NCBI GenBank assembly: GCA_002049455.2 | Contig: KV919025.1 | Span: 47,989-111,988, forward strand | DNA from: Porphyra umbilicalis | Lineage: Eukaryota > Rhodophyta > Bangiophyceae > Bangiales > Bangiaceae | Direction: 5' to 3' | Length of the DNA stretch: 64,000 bases | In this document: one piece after another, positions 44,355 through 54,026 of the stretch | Layout: each line of letters begins with the position of its first letter | Numbering within the stretch: position 1 is the stretch's first letter | Position numbers and translations under genes: made by a program | The notes under the pieces: generated by a model | Told to the model about the DNA's origin: nothing | Seen by the model: only the letters and a program-made list of their open reading frames with translations | Databases searched by the model: none

Positions 44355-44599
44355 CGTCCGCTCCCTCGGCGGCACCAATGTCGGCCACCAGCCGGGATGC
44401 CCCCGCCGCCACCCGACGTCGGCGCCCGTGCCGGCGCCGCCGCCCCCTGCCGTCACGTCGCCGCCGCCACCCACCCGACGGGGCGGTGGTCGTGACCACC
44501 CCGTGGCCCGGACACGCTGCTCGCGACGGGCGCCACCATGAGGGACGCCCGTTGGGTACTCCCGTCGGCGGGAGCCGGCCTGGCGCCGCCCCGCGCGCC
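43646..44599. other. Spacer with G run
   Basis: AT-moderate until a G run at about 44014-44038, then extremely GC-rich. Several frames are open by composition; no domain recognised. Confidence 0.3.
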
Positions 44600-44960
44600 C
44601 ACCGGGGGGGGTGGATGCGCCCCGACCGCCGGCGACGGGCAGGTCAGGGGCATCCGGGGGGGCGGTTGCGCCCCGACCGCCCGCCGTGGGTGGGCCGGGG
44701 GCACCGGGGGAGGGGGGTGCGCCCCGACCGCCTGCCGTCGATGGATAGAGGGCACCGGGGGAGGGGGGTGGGCCCCGAGCGACTGCTGCGGGCGGGTGGG
44801 GGGCACAGGTGGGGGCGGGTGCGCCCCAAACGCCGGTGGCGGGCGGGTCGGGGGCACTGGGGGGGGGGGGTGCGGCCCGACCGCCTGCCGTGGGTGGGTC
44901 GGGGGGCACCGGGCGAGGGCAGTGCACCCCGCCCGCCGGCCGTGGGCGGGTCTGGTCTGT
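44600..44960. repeat. 51-bp minisatellite, about seven copies
   Basis: Units begin at about 44649, 44700, 44751, 44802, 44853 and 44905 with GGCA(C/T)(C/A/T). The period of 51 bases keeps frame and encodes a 17-residue Gly-rich unit on the plus strand (GGTGGGGCAPTACRGWV) or a Pro-rich one on the minus strand (AHPPPPVPPTRP). Confidence 0.8.
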
Positions 44961-45032
44961 GGGGGGGGGCGGCGGCGGCGGCGGCCCAGACGCGGCGGCG
45001 GCTGGGCCGGCGGCGCCCACGGCAGCGCGCCC

Positions 45033-45266
45033 GTGCTGTCGACGCCCGGCTGGGAGGCGACGTTGCCGTTCAAACTGCTCGCATCGCTCAAGCGGCAGCT
45101 CATTGACGGTGGGGAGTTCGTGTCCAGGGAACACGAGCGCGTGCCGCTGCCGCGGGAGCACATCGTGTGTTCCGTCCTCACGGGGTGGCTCGCCGAGGCG
45201 GGGGGGGGCGCCGCGGGCGCCGGGGGGGGAGTCGTGGGGGGGCGACGGCGGCGGCAACGGTGGTAG
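45033..45266 (+). CDS. Possible MRG-domain fragment at the end of a Gly-rich frame
   Basis: The plus-strand frame open from 44538 ends with an abruptly non-repetitive segment: STPGWEATLPFKLLASLKRQ, then LIDGGEFVSREHERVPLPRE and HIVCSVLTGWLAEA. This lines up with the start of the MRG domain of MRG15/Eaf3 chromatin proteins (pattern IP-x-x-LK-x-x-L-[VI]-D-D ... LP ... V-x-x-IL). The rest of the domain is missing. The frame passes into Gly-rich sequence and stops at 45266, and the DNA becomes AT-rich at about 45320. It may be a truncated pseudogene, or the gene may be interrupted by homopolymer errors. No chromodomain was seen upstream. An opposite-strand Pro-rich frame overlaps and was not accepted. 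Confidence 0.4.
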   Translation: MLSTPGWEATLPFKLLASLKRQLIDGGEFVSREHERVPLPREHIVCSVLTGWLAEAGGGAAGAGGGVVGGRRRRQRW

Positions 45267-45319
45267 CGCCGCCGCCGGTGGCGGTGCGACGGGGAGTGGG
45301 GCTGGCGGCGCACGCCTAG

Positions 45320-46342
45320 TCAAGGGCGGTCTTCTTGTATTCGTCATTACAGTTTTTTGTGAATATATTCAAACAACACGTCTCATTCGGACAGTCCGAC
45401 CCCTCTCTGCAGCATGCTTCTGACGGCTTCGGCCTACGAGCTCGACCACCCAGTTTCTCAGTGCAGCACACGTATTTTTCATTGCTTTTTTCTGCAAACG
45501 CTACTAGACTACGTGATGATGTCGAGGACCCCAACAGGAACCCAAAGACCCCTGCTTGTTTTCCCGCTATGGCCACCTCTCTTTCGCACTTGGGAGGCCT
45601 CCCAGAGACACCGAAAAGGCCACTACGGCTTCAAAAAGAACGTCAGACAGCATGTGCGAAGTCCCAAAGGATAGGAGAGGTGGCTACATGGTATGTAAGG
45701 GCTCTACGGATGCCGTACCGGTAGCTCTGGCGGTGGTGCCGGATTGGGATGGTGGACTCTGACGAGCAGAAATGTGAAACTGCTATCGAAAATGTTGCCG
45801 AATGCGTCCACCGGAGCCGCTTTGTTTCATCGAGAGATGAGATAGTTCTTGTCCAAGCGTCTGTTGATTGGGTGCTGAGTGCCACGTCAAGCCCATTCGA
45901 AACTCATTATATATTTCCACCTGGACCATGTCAGTACGCTCGTCCACCAATGAGGTGAAGCGAGCCCCTGGCAAGACGAGGGAATCACCAATGGAAGGAC
46001 AGATTCACATGAAAAACCCAGAAGTCCGCTTTTAGGCCCTCTTGACTAGGCGTGGGCGGCGGGGGCGGTGGCGACTAGGGCGGCGGACGCAGCGGCGGCT
46101 CCGGCTCGGCCGCCGTCGCTGCCGTCTGCACGTCCAACGACGTGGCCGATGGCCACCGCGATTTCTCTGACGTGGCACTGCTCGACTTGCCAATCCATCT
46201 GTCGTCGTTTGAAAACGGTTTTATGGTCTCGTCAGTCCAGGGTATTTTCGCGAACGTGGTTTCAGAAGTCAAATCGTGGTTCTGTTCCCAAGATTGGGAC
46301 TTTCGTTTACTGTACTTCAAGTCGTGGCGTGGACTTTTCTAG
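45320..46342. other. Gene-free stretch
   Basis: Unbiased composition, no domain-bearing frame. A GC-rich patch lies at 46050-46130. Confidence 0.3.
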
Positions 46343-47480
46343 ATTTACTTGCCAGATGACCGTGCCGCTGTTCTCACCGGACAATCCGACAAATACGTCC
46401 ACACGTCGGTGGTAACTCGAGTTCAGACGGTATGTGTCTTGCGTTTTTCTGTATTTACTTGCCAGATGACCGTGCCGCTGCTCTCACCGGACAATCCGAC
46501 AAATACGTCCACACGTCGGTGGTAAGTCGTGTTCAGACGGTATGTGTCTTGCGTTTTTCTGTATTTTCTTTGGGGGGGGGCGGGCGACACGGCGGCGGGT
46601 GTCGGCGCGCGGCGGCGCGGCAGGGGCGGAGGCGGGGGCGACCGCGGAGGCGGGGGGGCGCCCGCGCGGGCGGGGCGGCGGTCGTGGCGGGGGTCCACCG
46701 TATCGCGTTTGGGCCCTCGCGTCGGGGGCTCGCCGCCGTCATCATGACGGGGATGATCCCCACGGGGGCCGTCGGAAAACGTTCCGGTGAGAATAGGTGC
46801 ACGGTCATCTGGCAGAAAAGTGAATGAAATTTGTTTCACCCCCGTGGTGTCAAAGCTGGAACAGCGCCCATTGGGGTGCCTGCATTGGGCGCACCGAGGG
46901 TGGCCTCAGAGTCACATCCGCCCGGTGCAATACGACCGAACAACGGGCCCACCCGTCCGAGCATGACTGGCAGGTGTTCACCTGGAACGGTCGACACACA
47001 ACGGACGAGCCCCAGCGCATGGACGGTTTCACGACACGCATGGGGTTGGGCGCATATTGATTGCAAAATGAATGCATAAGTCGTTTTCAGATGGTATGTA
47101 CTTTTATGTATTTATTTAGCCAGATGACCGCGCACCTGTTCTCACCGGATAATCCGATGCCCTCCTGACCGCGCCGCGGACGCACAAATACGTGATCTGG
47201 TTGGTCGTAAGTCGAGTTCAGACGGTATGTGTCTTGCGTTTTTCTGTATTTACTTGCCAGATGACCGTGCCGCTGCTCTCACCGGACAATCCGACAAATA
47301 CGTCCACACGTCGGTGGTAAGTCGTGTTCAGACGGTATGTGTCTTGCGTTTTTCTGTATTTACTTGCCAGATGATAATCCGATGCCCTCCTGACCGCGCC
47401 GCGGACGCACAAATACGTGGAACTGTTTTCGGTGTGCAACACACCCTCCATCTACTTTTGTGTTTTTATCTAGCCAAATG
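46343..47480. repeat. Array of 110-bp repeats with inverted relatives
   Basis: Units starting ATTTACTTGCCAGATGACC lie at 46343, 46453, 47248 and 47358; both pairs have a period of exactly 110. Diverged direct copies begin near 47110 and 47470. An inverted copy (CACGGTCATCTGGCA) is at about 46800-46815. The core CCAGATGACCGTGC...TTCTCACCGG followed by ATAATCCG looks like a terminal-repeat consensus, so this may be a pile-up of MITE ends. 46860-47060 resembles 53250-53390. Confidence 0.7.
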
Positions 47481-47499
47481 ACCGTGCACCTATTCTCAC

Positions 47500-47881
47500 T
47501 AGGGATGCACACGACGCCCTTATTTCGGGGGCGTCAGGGGCGCGCGACGGATAAGACGCCTTACTGACGCCCCATTAGGCAGCCAAAACGCCCTCACGAC
47601 GCCCCAAGTAGCATCCCCAATATTCGCAATATGGGCCAAGTCGCACCCATACTTTGCTTTCATAAGCCATTTTTGTGTCAAGACTGGGTGCCTGTCCCCA
47701 ACCAAGGTGCACAGCCGCCACCTGCTGAACTATGTAGACCCCCATGAACACTTTCTCTTCGCGACGCCTTGCTGACGCCCTTTTGAGTTGGGGCGTTAGG
47801 GGCGCACGACGCCCAAATGACGCCCTAGTGACGCCCTTAACGACGCCCTTAACGACGCCCCGGGCGTTCTGAGCAACCCTA
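47500..47881. mobile_element. hAT-like MITE, 382 bp
   Basis: The left end TAGGGATGCACACGACGCCC is inverted at the right end (reverse complement TAGGGTTGCTCAGAACGCCC). GACGCCC motifs are crowded at both ends. An eight-base duplication is not evident (ATTCTCAC left, CCCCACAG right). Related to the intact element at 61517-62515. Confidence 0.6.
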
Positions 47882-48289
47882 CCCCACAGGCGTCCTGGGG
47901 GGGGGGCTTGGATCACCAGCGACGCGCCGGGGTCCCCTCGGGCCGCACCCCGGTAGCCGCGACGGGGTGGTTGTTTTTCCAAAATACTCTTTTTTGCAGC
48001 CCACCGGCTACCATAAAACCAACGGTATTACTGTCTTCCCAATTTTGGCCGATCCCGTCGATGTCAAGAAGGGTGATCAACTGTGCAAAAAAATGTGTCT
48101 CAGCCATCCATTCAGCCGGATAAAATGGATCGTCCAATGGGCAGTTGAACCAGACCCTATCTTGACTTTGACCACATCGGCCAAAATTGAGAAGACAGCA
48201 ATACATGACCCCATCCGGGGTGGGGTGCCCTGCGGGTGCCCACTCGCGTCCACCTGCGCAAAGCCCCCCCCGCCGGTCGGTGTGTGTGT
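47882..48289. other. Spacer 3' of the ATPase gene
   Basis: No gene. Two inverted segments (AAAACCAACGGTATTACTG...CCAATTTTGGCC near 48017-48050, and GGCCAAAATTGAGAAGACAG near 48180) suggest a small TIR element of about 190 bp. Confidence 0.35.
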
Positions 48290-50295
48290 CTAGACGCCTC
48301 GCGAGCGCTTTGTCGGCCGTCCACGTCCACGAGAGCCGTCAGCGGCGGCGGCGGCGGCGCCGCCGCCGCCACCATTGTGCGTGTCGTCGCTGGCGACACC
48401 GTCGGCGTTGTTTGCGCCGACACTCGGCGCTTTGCCGTCGAGCGCGACGGTGGCCGCCAAAAGGCTCGCCCACAGGTCCACCCCCGTCTCGACTGGCATG
48501 CTCAGGAGGGCGCGGAGACCCTCAAACACCTGCTCCATCGCGTCGACGCTCCACTCCGCCGACCGTGTCTGCAACGCCTCAAACCGTGCGTGTACGGTCT
48601 TCATGTCGACTGGCAGGCGCACACCTAGACCGCGCTTCACTTCAAACTTGGCAAGGCACGCCTTGACAATGTGGGCCCAGTAGTCGCGGCGCTGCGCATC
48701 CGTGGCGCATTTCACAGAAAAGGTGGAGGGGAAACTGGCCAGCAACGCAGAACGGGCGCGCCCATCCGTTGTGGCTAGAACCAGCAGCGGCGTGCCGACG
48801 GGCACCTCTTGGAGCGCCGCCTCAAAAACGCGCGAGTCCGTCGAGTCCCCCGCCGACGGGTCGTCCACCCACAAGTCTGCGTGGGGGATGAAGAGCACGG
48901 CCGGCGCGTCGCACGTGGCGGCGAGAATCGTCTCTGCCAGCCGCTGCTGGGGGGTGCGCGCCCCAGCCCCACGTGTCAGCGACACAAAGCCCGCGTCATA
49001 GATCGGCATTGGTGTCAGCGCATGCAGAACGGCACCCGCGACGGTGCCTGGGCACATCCCCTCGTCCCCGTCAATGAGCAGTCGCTGGGGCAAAATGGGG
49101 AGGGCCGTGGCCAAGGCTCTAAAGTCAGTGTCCGCGCCGCACCCAACCGCCGCTGCGGCGGCGCAACGCCCAGGCACCGACCGGAGCCGCTGGACGGGAA
49201 AGTGGCGAATGAGAAACGCCCGCACGTCGGCCAGCGTCGATGCCAGCAGCGGCGCCACGCGTTTCGGGAGCGGCCGCCGCAGGGGCGGCGGCGCCCCGAG
49301 CCGCGTGGACTGTTCGCGCCGGTAGAGGGTGTCCTGCCAGTCGACACGCACGTCGACAGGGGCGTCGGCAGCCTCCTCAATCGAGTCGGGCCACCCCGGA
49401 AACCGCCGCGCGAGGACGGTCGTGGCGGCGTCGTCACAGAGGCCCGCGAGCTCGGCCCCCGACCAGTCGTCGGTGTGGGCGGCGATCCAGGTCGCGTCCG
49501 CGGCGTCCATGTGCACGCCCGCTGCGGCGGCCGACACGCGCATGATCGCCGCGCGGCCGGCCGGTCGGGGAGCCCAAAGCGCAGCTCCGTACCAAACCGA
49601 CCGGGCCGACGAAACGCGCGATCGATCAGGTCGACACGGTTCGTCGCCGCAACAACCAACACCCGGTCCCGCCGCACCAACCCGTCCAGGAGTGCCAACA
49701 GCGTGGCGATCATCGGGATCGACTCTTGGCGCCCGTCGGTGCGCGCGGCCGCGATTGCGTCAAACTCGTCGAAAAAAATGATGGACGGCTGCGCGGCGGT
49801 GGCGGCGTCAATCACACGCCCGACGCGCTGTTCGCCCTCACCAATAAACTTGGAGAGGAGCTCGCCACCATTGACGACCCACAGGGGCACCGTGGTGCCC
49901 CCATTGAGCGCCTTGGCACGGCCCGCCAGCAGGCGGACGGCCAGCGTCTTGCCCGTCCCGGGGGGGCCCGTCAACAAAACCCCATTCTTGGTCGAGGCCC
50001 CCGCCGCCCGTCGCGCGTCGGGCATCAGGAGGACGGCGAGGGCGACTTTGAGGGCGTCCACGTTGGCCGCTTGGCCGGCAAGCGCGTCCCATCCCAGCGT
50101 ATCGTCGGGCAGTTGCAGCGGCTCGGGCGGTGGCGTCGTCGACCGCGGCGAGTCGGGGGACGCGCGGCGCCCGGCGTCGGGCGTGCGGGTGCGGTGGCGC
50201 TGCCGTCGCTGCGGCGGTGGCTGCTCCTCCTCCTGGTGCTGTGGACGCGGAGGGGGCGGGCCAGCCAACAACGAACAAAAGGAACCATAATACAT
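48290..50295 (-). CDS. ATAD2/Yta7-like tandem AAA ATPase with one frameshift
   Basis: Chromatin-associated AAA ATPase of the ATAD2/Yta7 family, which acts on histones. The start is the ATG at 50295 (MYYGSFCSLLAG). AAA1 is well kept: Walker A GPPGTGKT at about residue 110, Walker B IIFFDEFD at about 170, VVAATNRVD, and RRPGRF with the arginine finger. A one-base shift at about 49552-49562, after FGLPDRP, moves the frame. It then continues AAIMRVSA...WSGAELAGLCDDAA (AAA lid) and the degenerate AAA2 typical of ATAD2: RLLIDGDEGM, AVLHALTPMPIYDAGF, AVLFIPHADLWVDD and PLLVLATTD. The tail is Gly/Ala-rich, then basic (RGRPTKRSRGV, TAG stop). No bromodomain is visible, and the acidic N-terminal extension of animal homologues is short. 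The shift could be a sequencing error. Confidence 0.75.
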
Positions 50296-51152
50296 CGCCG
50301 AGAGGTTCTGGGCGCCGCCCGTGGCAGGTGATCGGGGGGGGGGGTGGTGGGCGGGGCCTCGGGCGGGTCCTCGGTGCGCCTGCCACCCCGAGCGCCGGCA
50401 CCTCGGCCGGCAGCGGGGGGGGGTGCAGGCGGGCGCGCCCCGGCAGACGACAGCGGGAGGCGCCCAAGGCCGGCGGCGACGGCCCGCCGGCCCCCCCTGC
50501 CCCGAGCCGCGCCGCCCACGCCGCGCCGACCAGCGCCGGGGGGGGGGGCACCCCAGCGCCCGCGCGGTCGCCACCGGCACCGTCATCTCGCGTGGCATGC
50601 GCCTTGCCGACCATGTTGGCAAGCGAGGCGAGCCGCCGCCACGTCACAAGGGGGGGGGGGGGGGGGGGCGCCCGACCGACGAGGCCACGGGGGCAGTGGG
50701 GGTGGGGTGGGAGGAGGGTGTCGCTGCCTGGACCACCGCGTTGTCCGTCTCTCGCCCCGACCCGCAGCGCCAACCAATCATTTATAGGGGCTCGCGCCCG
50801 CGGGACGACCAATTGCGATAGACCGACAGCCCAGTCTCATCAACAGGAATGCAGCCGTGCCCCACACCAGAAACCACAACCGCCAGTCCCGTGGGCCCTG
50901 CGGCAGAGCCGTTCAATACCACAGTCGGTGTTTGCACCCACCACCCATATAATACCGTACTGTCTGTCCCTGGCGCAATTCTGGATCAGTGACGCAAAGC
51001 TGGATCACCGGAATCGTCGATTCCAGCTCATTTGCCCGGTTTGATACCGCTTTTTCTCTCCACTGTAGCGCTGCTACAAAAAGACAACAGCGGAGGGAGA
51101 AAAAATATGCCAACAGAAAGCCCAGAGGAAGGCGCATCCTTTGCTGTTGTTA
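50296..51152. other. Upstream region of the ATPase gene and spacer
   Basis: G runs at 50334-50342 and 50650-50668. AT-richer from 50820. No gene. Confidence 0.3.
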
Positions 51153-51293
51153 TTGCTGATCCCCCAATTCTGTCCTGTAAAGATCGGGCCGGACGTGCAC
51201 TGCTGTCGGGCTGCTCGACCAATGAGAGATCTGCATTCTTTGCCGTTCCACCACCATTCCTGGGCGATGAGGACAGCATTGGGGGGTCAGCAC
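51153..51293. mobile_element. Short TTGCTGATCC-family MITE
   Basis: Left TTGCTGATCCCCCAATTCTG and right end reading (reverse complement) GTGCTGACCCCCCAATGCTG are inverted repeats. TA flanks both ends (51151-51152 and 51294-51295). A deletion relative of 35615-36005. Confidence 0.65.
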
Positions 51294-51951
51294 TATGTGC
51301 CCTCGTATGCTCGAAAAAAAACAGAGACGGTCGGGTGTGGCGATGGTGGAGGAGGCCGTCCTGTTGGCGTCAAGTGCCCGTACCATGGCAGATCCGACCG
51401 ATCGACCACCACAAACCGTTGATCCGGCGCGTTGGTGATCGGGGGCACTACTCCTCCCGGCTGGCACTCATCCGCGAGCGCACACGTTCTCGCCGTCTCG
51501 TCCACTCGTTGCTGCAGAGTGCCCGCGCGCGCGCCCACCCGTCAACGCCCCCTGTCTGTGCCAGGGACAGGAGCCTCTCAGTCCACAGGTGGGCACCCGG
51601 TCGTGCCCGAGGGCCGACTGGGGCGGTCTCCTCGCCCTTTGTAACCGGTGGCAGTGCCGCTCAACGGCCACGACTCATCTGTCACCGACCACCACACCAC
51701 CACCGCACCACGACCACCCATTCCCGCCCCCTGCTCACTGGTTCCTCCACCACGCAACGCGTCTTGAGTGCGCTGAGGGTCATTCTAAATCACCAGCCCA
51801 AACGCCCCGAACGTCGGAACGCTAAACGGCCATATCGACATCCCATTGGGCCACGTGGCCTCGGCTGGGATGCTTGGCCGATGGAATTTCAATATGCGGC
51901 AGACGCGTATCCTAGTGCTACCGCAAATGCGCGTCAACAGGGGGGCGGCGC
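51294..51951. other. Spacer
   Basis: An open plus-strand frame (51032-52054) crosses MITE and repeat sequence and has no domain, so it is not called. Nothing else seen. Confidence 0.3.
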
Positions 51952-52553
51952 CGTGGATAAAATCGGGGAGCACAAAAGGCACGAAAACTCGAGAGCAAAA
52001 GCGGTGGCGCAGCACTCCCACAAGCAACACCCCGACCAGGGGTGGTGCTCATAGAGACGCTGCGTCGTGCCGGAGGCTGCGCCACCGCCCGCTAGCCGGT
52101 GCCGGCTACTGGTTCTATACCCTCAAACGGTGTCTGCACAGGCCCCACCCCCCCGCTCGTGGGCGTCCCCAGAGGGGGGAGGGGGCCTTCGACCGGCACC
52201 CAACAGGCTGACAACGGGGGGGCACGCGTCCACACCCCCCGGGTGCCAGCAACACAGCAAAGGCCCAGCGCCCTAGGGGCTGCCCGGGGCCCTCCGGCGC
52301 CCCTACGTAGGCGCCGGGTCAAACATCAAGACGACGACGGGTCCTCCCCAAGCGGGTCGGCCCGTCAAATCAGACAACAACCGCAACGTGGCGCCGCCCG
52401 GCGCACCACCCGCGGCGCGCAATCCAGTCAATCAGACGCCGCGCGCGGTCCCACCACACCGCCGCGCCCCGTCATTGGCCACCGCCGAGGGCCCCCATCA
52501 CGCCGTGCGCGAGGTTGACGCCATGGCTGACAGTGGCACGAATCGTAGATTCA
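51952..52553. mobile_element. Dispersed element, family X, uninterrupted copy
   Basis: From GTGGATAAAATCGGGGAGCA to GAATCGTAGATTC. The same sequence occurs at 60438-60895 plus 63054-63196, where another transposon splits it. Non-coding. The copy at 60.4 kb is flanked by a CCTGA direct repeat. Confidence 0.7.
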
Positions 52554-52871
52554 CAGGCACCTCGCCCGTGCGAGTGGCTCGGCCGCTCGCAATGACCAAC
52601 GACACACACACACGAGCAGCAAGGCGCTGGGGGGTCATGAGCACCCCTCGTGTGGGGTTGACACAATGGGCGGCATTCACGGAGGAGTCGATGTCCAGTG
52701 CCTCTGTCTGTCCGCCCACAATTCCATTTGTATTTGTTACCTGGCCAAGGCGGGCAAAGCTTATCGGATTATCCGGTGAGAAGAGAGGCATGGACATCTG
52801 GGAGCAAAAGTACAAAGACTTTGATCTACCACCGTGTTGTCGCTGCTGGTGCAGGTCTAAGAAAGGCACAT

Positions 52872-53260
52872 GTCATGCCACGTTGTGACATGGCAATGAC
52901 ATGTCAGTGTCACGCCCCACGGGGTCGATTTCGCCAATGTCATGACACTGGAAATGTCATGACATGTCACCACGTGTCAGACCCCCCCCCCGATCCTGTG
53001 CCTAAAAACGCATGCAGAGAATGCGACCAAGCGCGCACCATATGAGGGGGGTCCCTGATCCGCACCAAGTCCTCAAAATCGATTCCTGCGGGGTCAAAAT
53101 CGCACTGTCGCGAGGTCGTTCGCAACAAGCGGATTCTGTGCCAGCCAAATTCATATTCAAAGGTGGGCTACTATGTCGCTGCAGCAGCGACACGGTGACA
53201 CCGTGTCGAGACATCTGATGGGAATCGATGGACAGGAAAATGTCACCGCGACACCGTGCC
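52872..53260. repeat. TGTCATGACA/TGACA-rich inverted repeat region
   Basis: TGTCATGACA occurs at about 52940 and 52957, with ATGACATGTCA at about 52897 and 52961. At about 53187-53207, CGACACGGT-GAC-ACCGTGTCG is a perfect hairpin with nine-base arms. The two ends look like degenerate inverted repeats of a MITE of about 400 bp. Confidence 0.5.
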
Positions 53261-54026
53261 AACTCTATGGAGGTCCCACTGGGCCGCCTACAGTCAGCGC
53301 GCCGAGGGTGTCGTCAGACGCCACATTCGCCCGGTGCCATTCGACTGAACAGCGGGCCCGCCGGATCCCATCGTATGCTTGACACACAGTACACACAGGG
53401 TCGGCCGCGTGGTCGAAATTGCCACAACAAATGACAGCTGGCGCGTTTACAATACCCTGTTGTTCGTTTTTTGTTTGAGATGCACAAATGTCTCGCACAC
53501 AGTCACAGTACGGTCCCGAATTGCCCAAATGGGGCGCGTGTAACCAGGTACGGTTTTTAGTGTGCGGAGACACCGTTCCGGGGCAAAGATTCATAAAGGG
53601 GGGGGGGTTGCGTGATTGGAGCGGCGTGCGTTCGTGGGTGGCTTGAGCTCTCCAGGTGTGTGGTTTTCAGGGTGTAGAGCGGCATCGGGCAAAGGTGTAG
53701 GCGTCTCAACCGACTCAAAGCCATTCCCCACAGCTCCACCTCTGTTGTTGAGGATTGCAATGATGTTACCGCCACAACGTTTTGTTGAGGATCAGCCATA
53801 CAGATGATCCTCACACTGCTGTGGCCCACTCCTCCCACCATTCACACGCCGCGTGCACTGGCTGTACGGTCAGTCCGAGTGACCATAATCGTCCAATCAA
53901 GGCTGGTGTATGCTGAAACGTGAGCGGCCGACGCGGCCGTCCCAGCTATGTTGCAACCTACACCCACACCGACGACACGCACGCACAACAAACACACAGT
54001 CGATCTCTCCCTCTCACGGGCCCGCG
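53261..54026. other. Spacer 3' of the methyltransferase gene
   Basis: 53260-53390 resembles 46860-47000 (GCGCCGAGGGTG ... AACAGCGGGCCCGCC-like), so it is repeat-derived. The rest should hold the 3' UTR of the minus-strand gene. No gene. Confidence 0.3.

Noticed and set aside
43890-45347. 485-codon minus-strand Pro-rich frame
   Set aside because: It mirrors the 51-bp minisatellite and the plus-strand MRG-like block. Composition explains it.
51032-52054. 340-codon plus-strand frame
   Set aside because: It runs through a MITE and the start of a dispersed repeat and has no domain.
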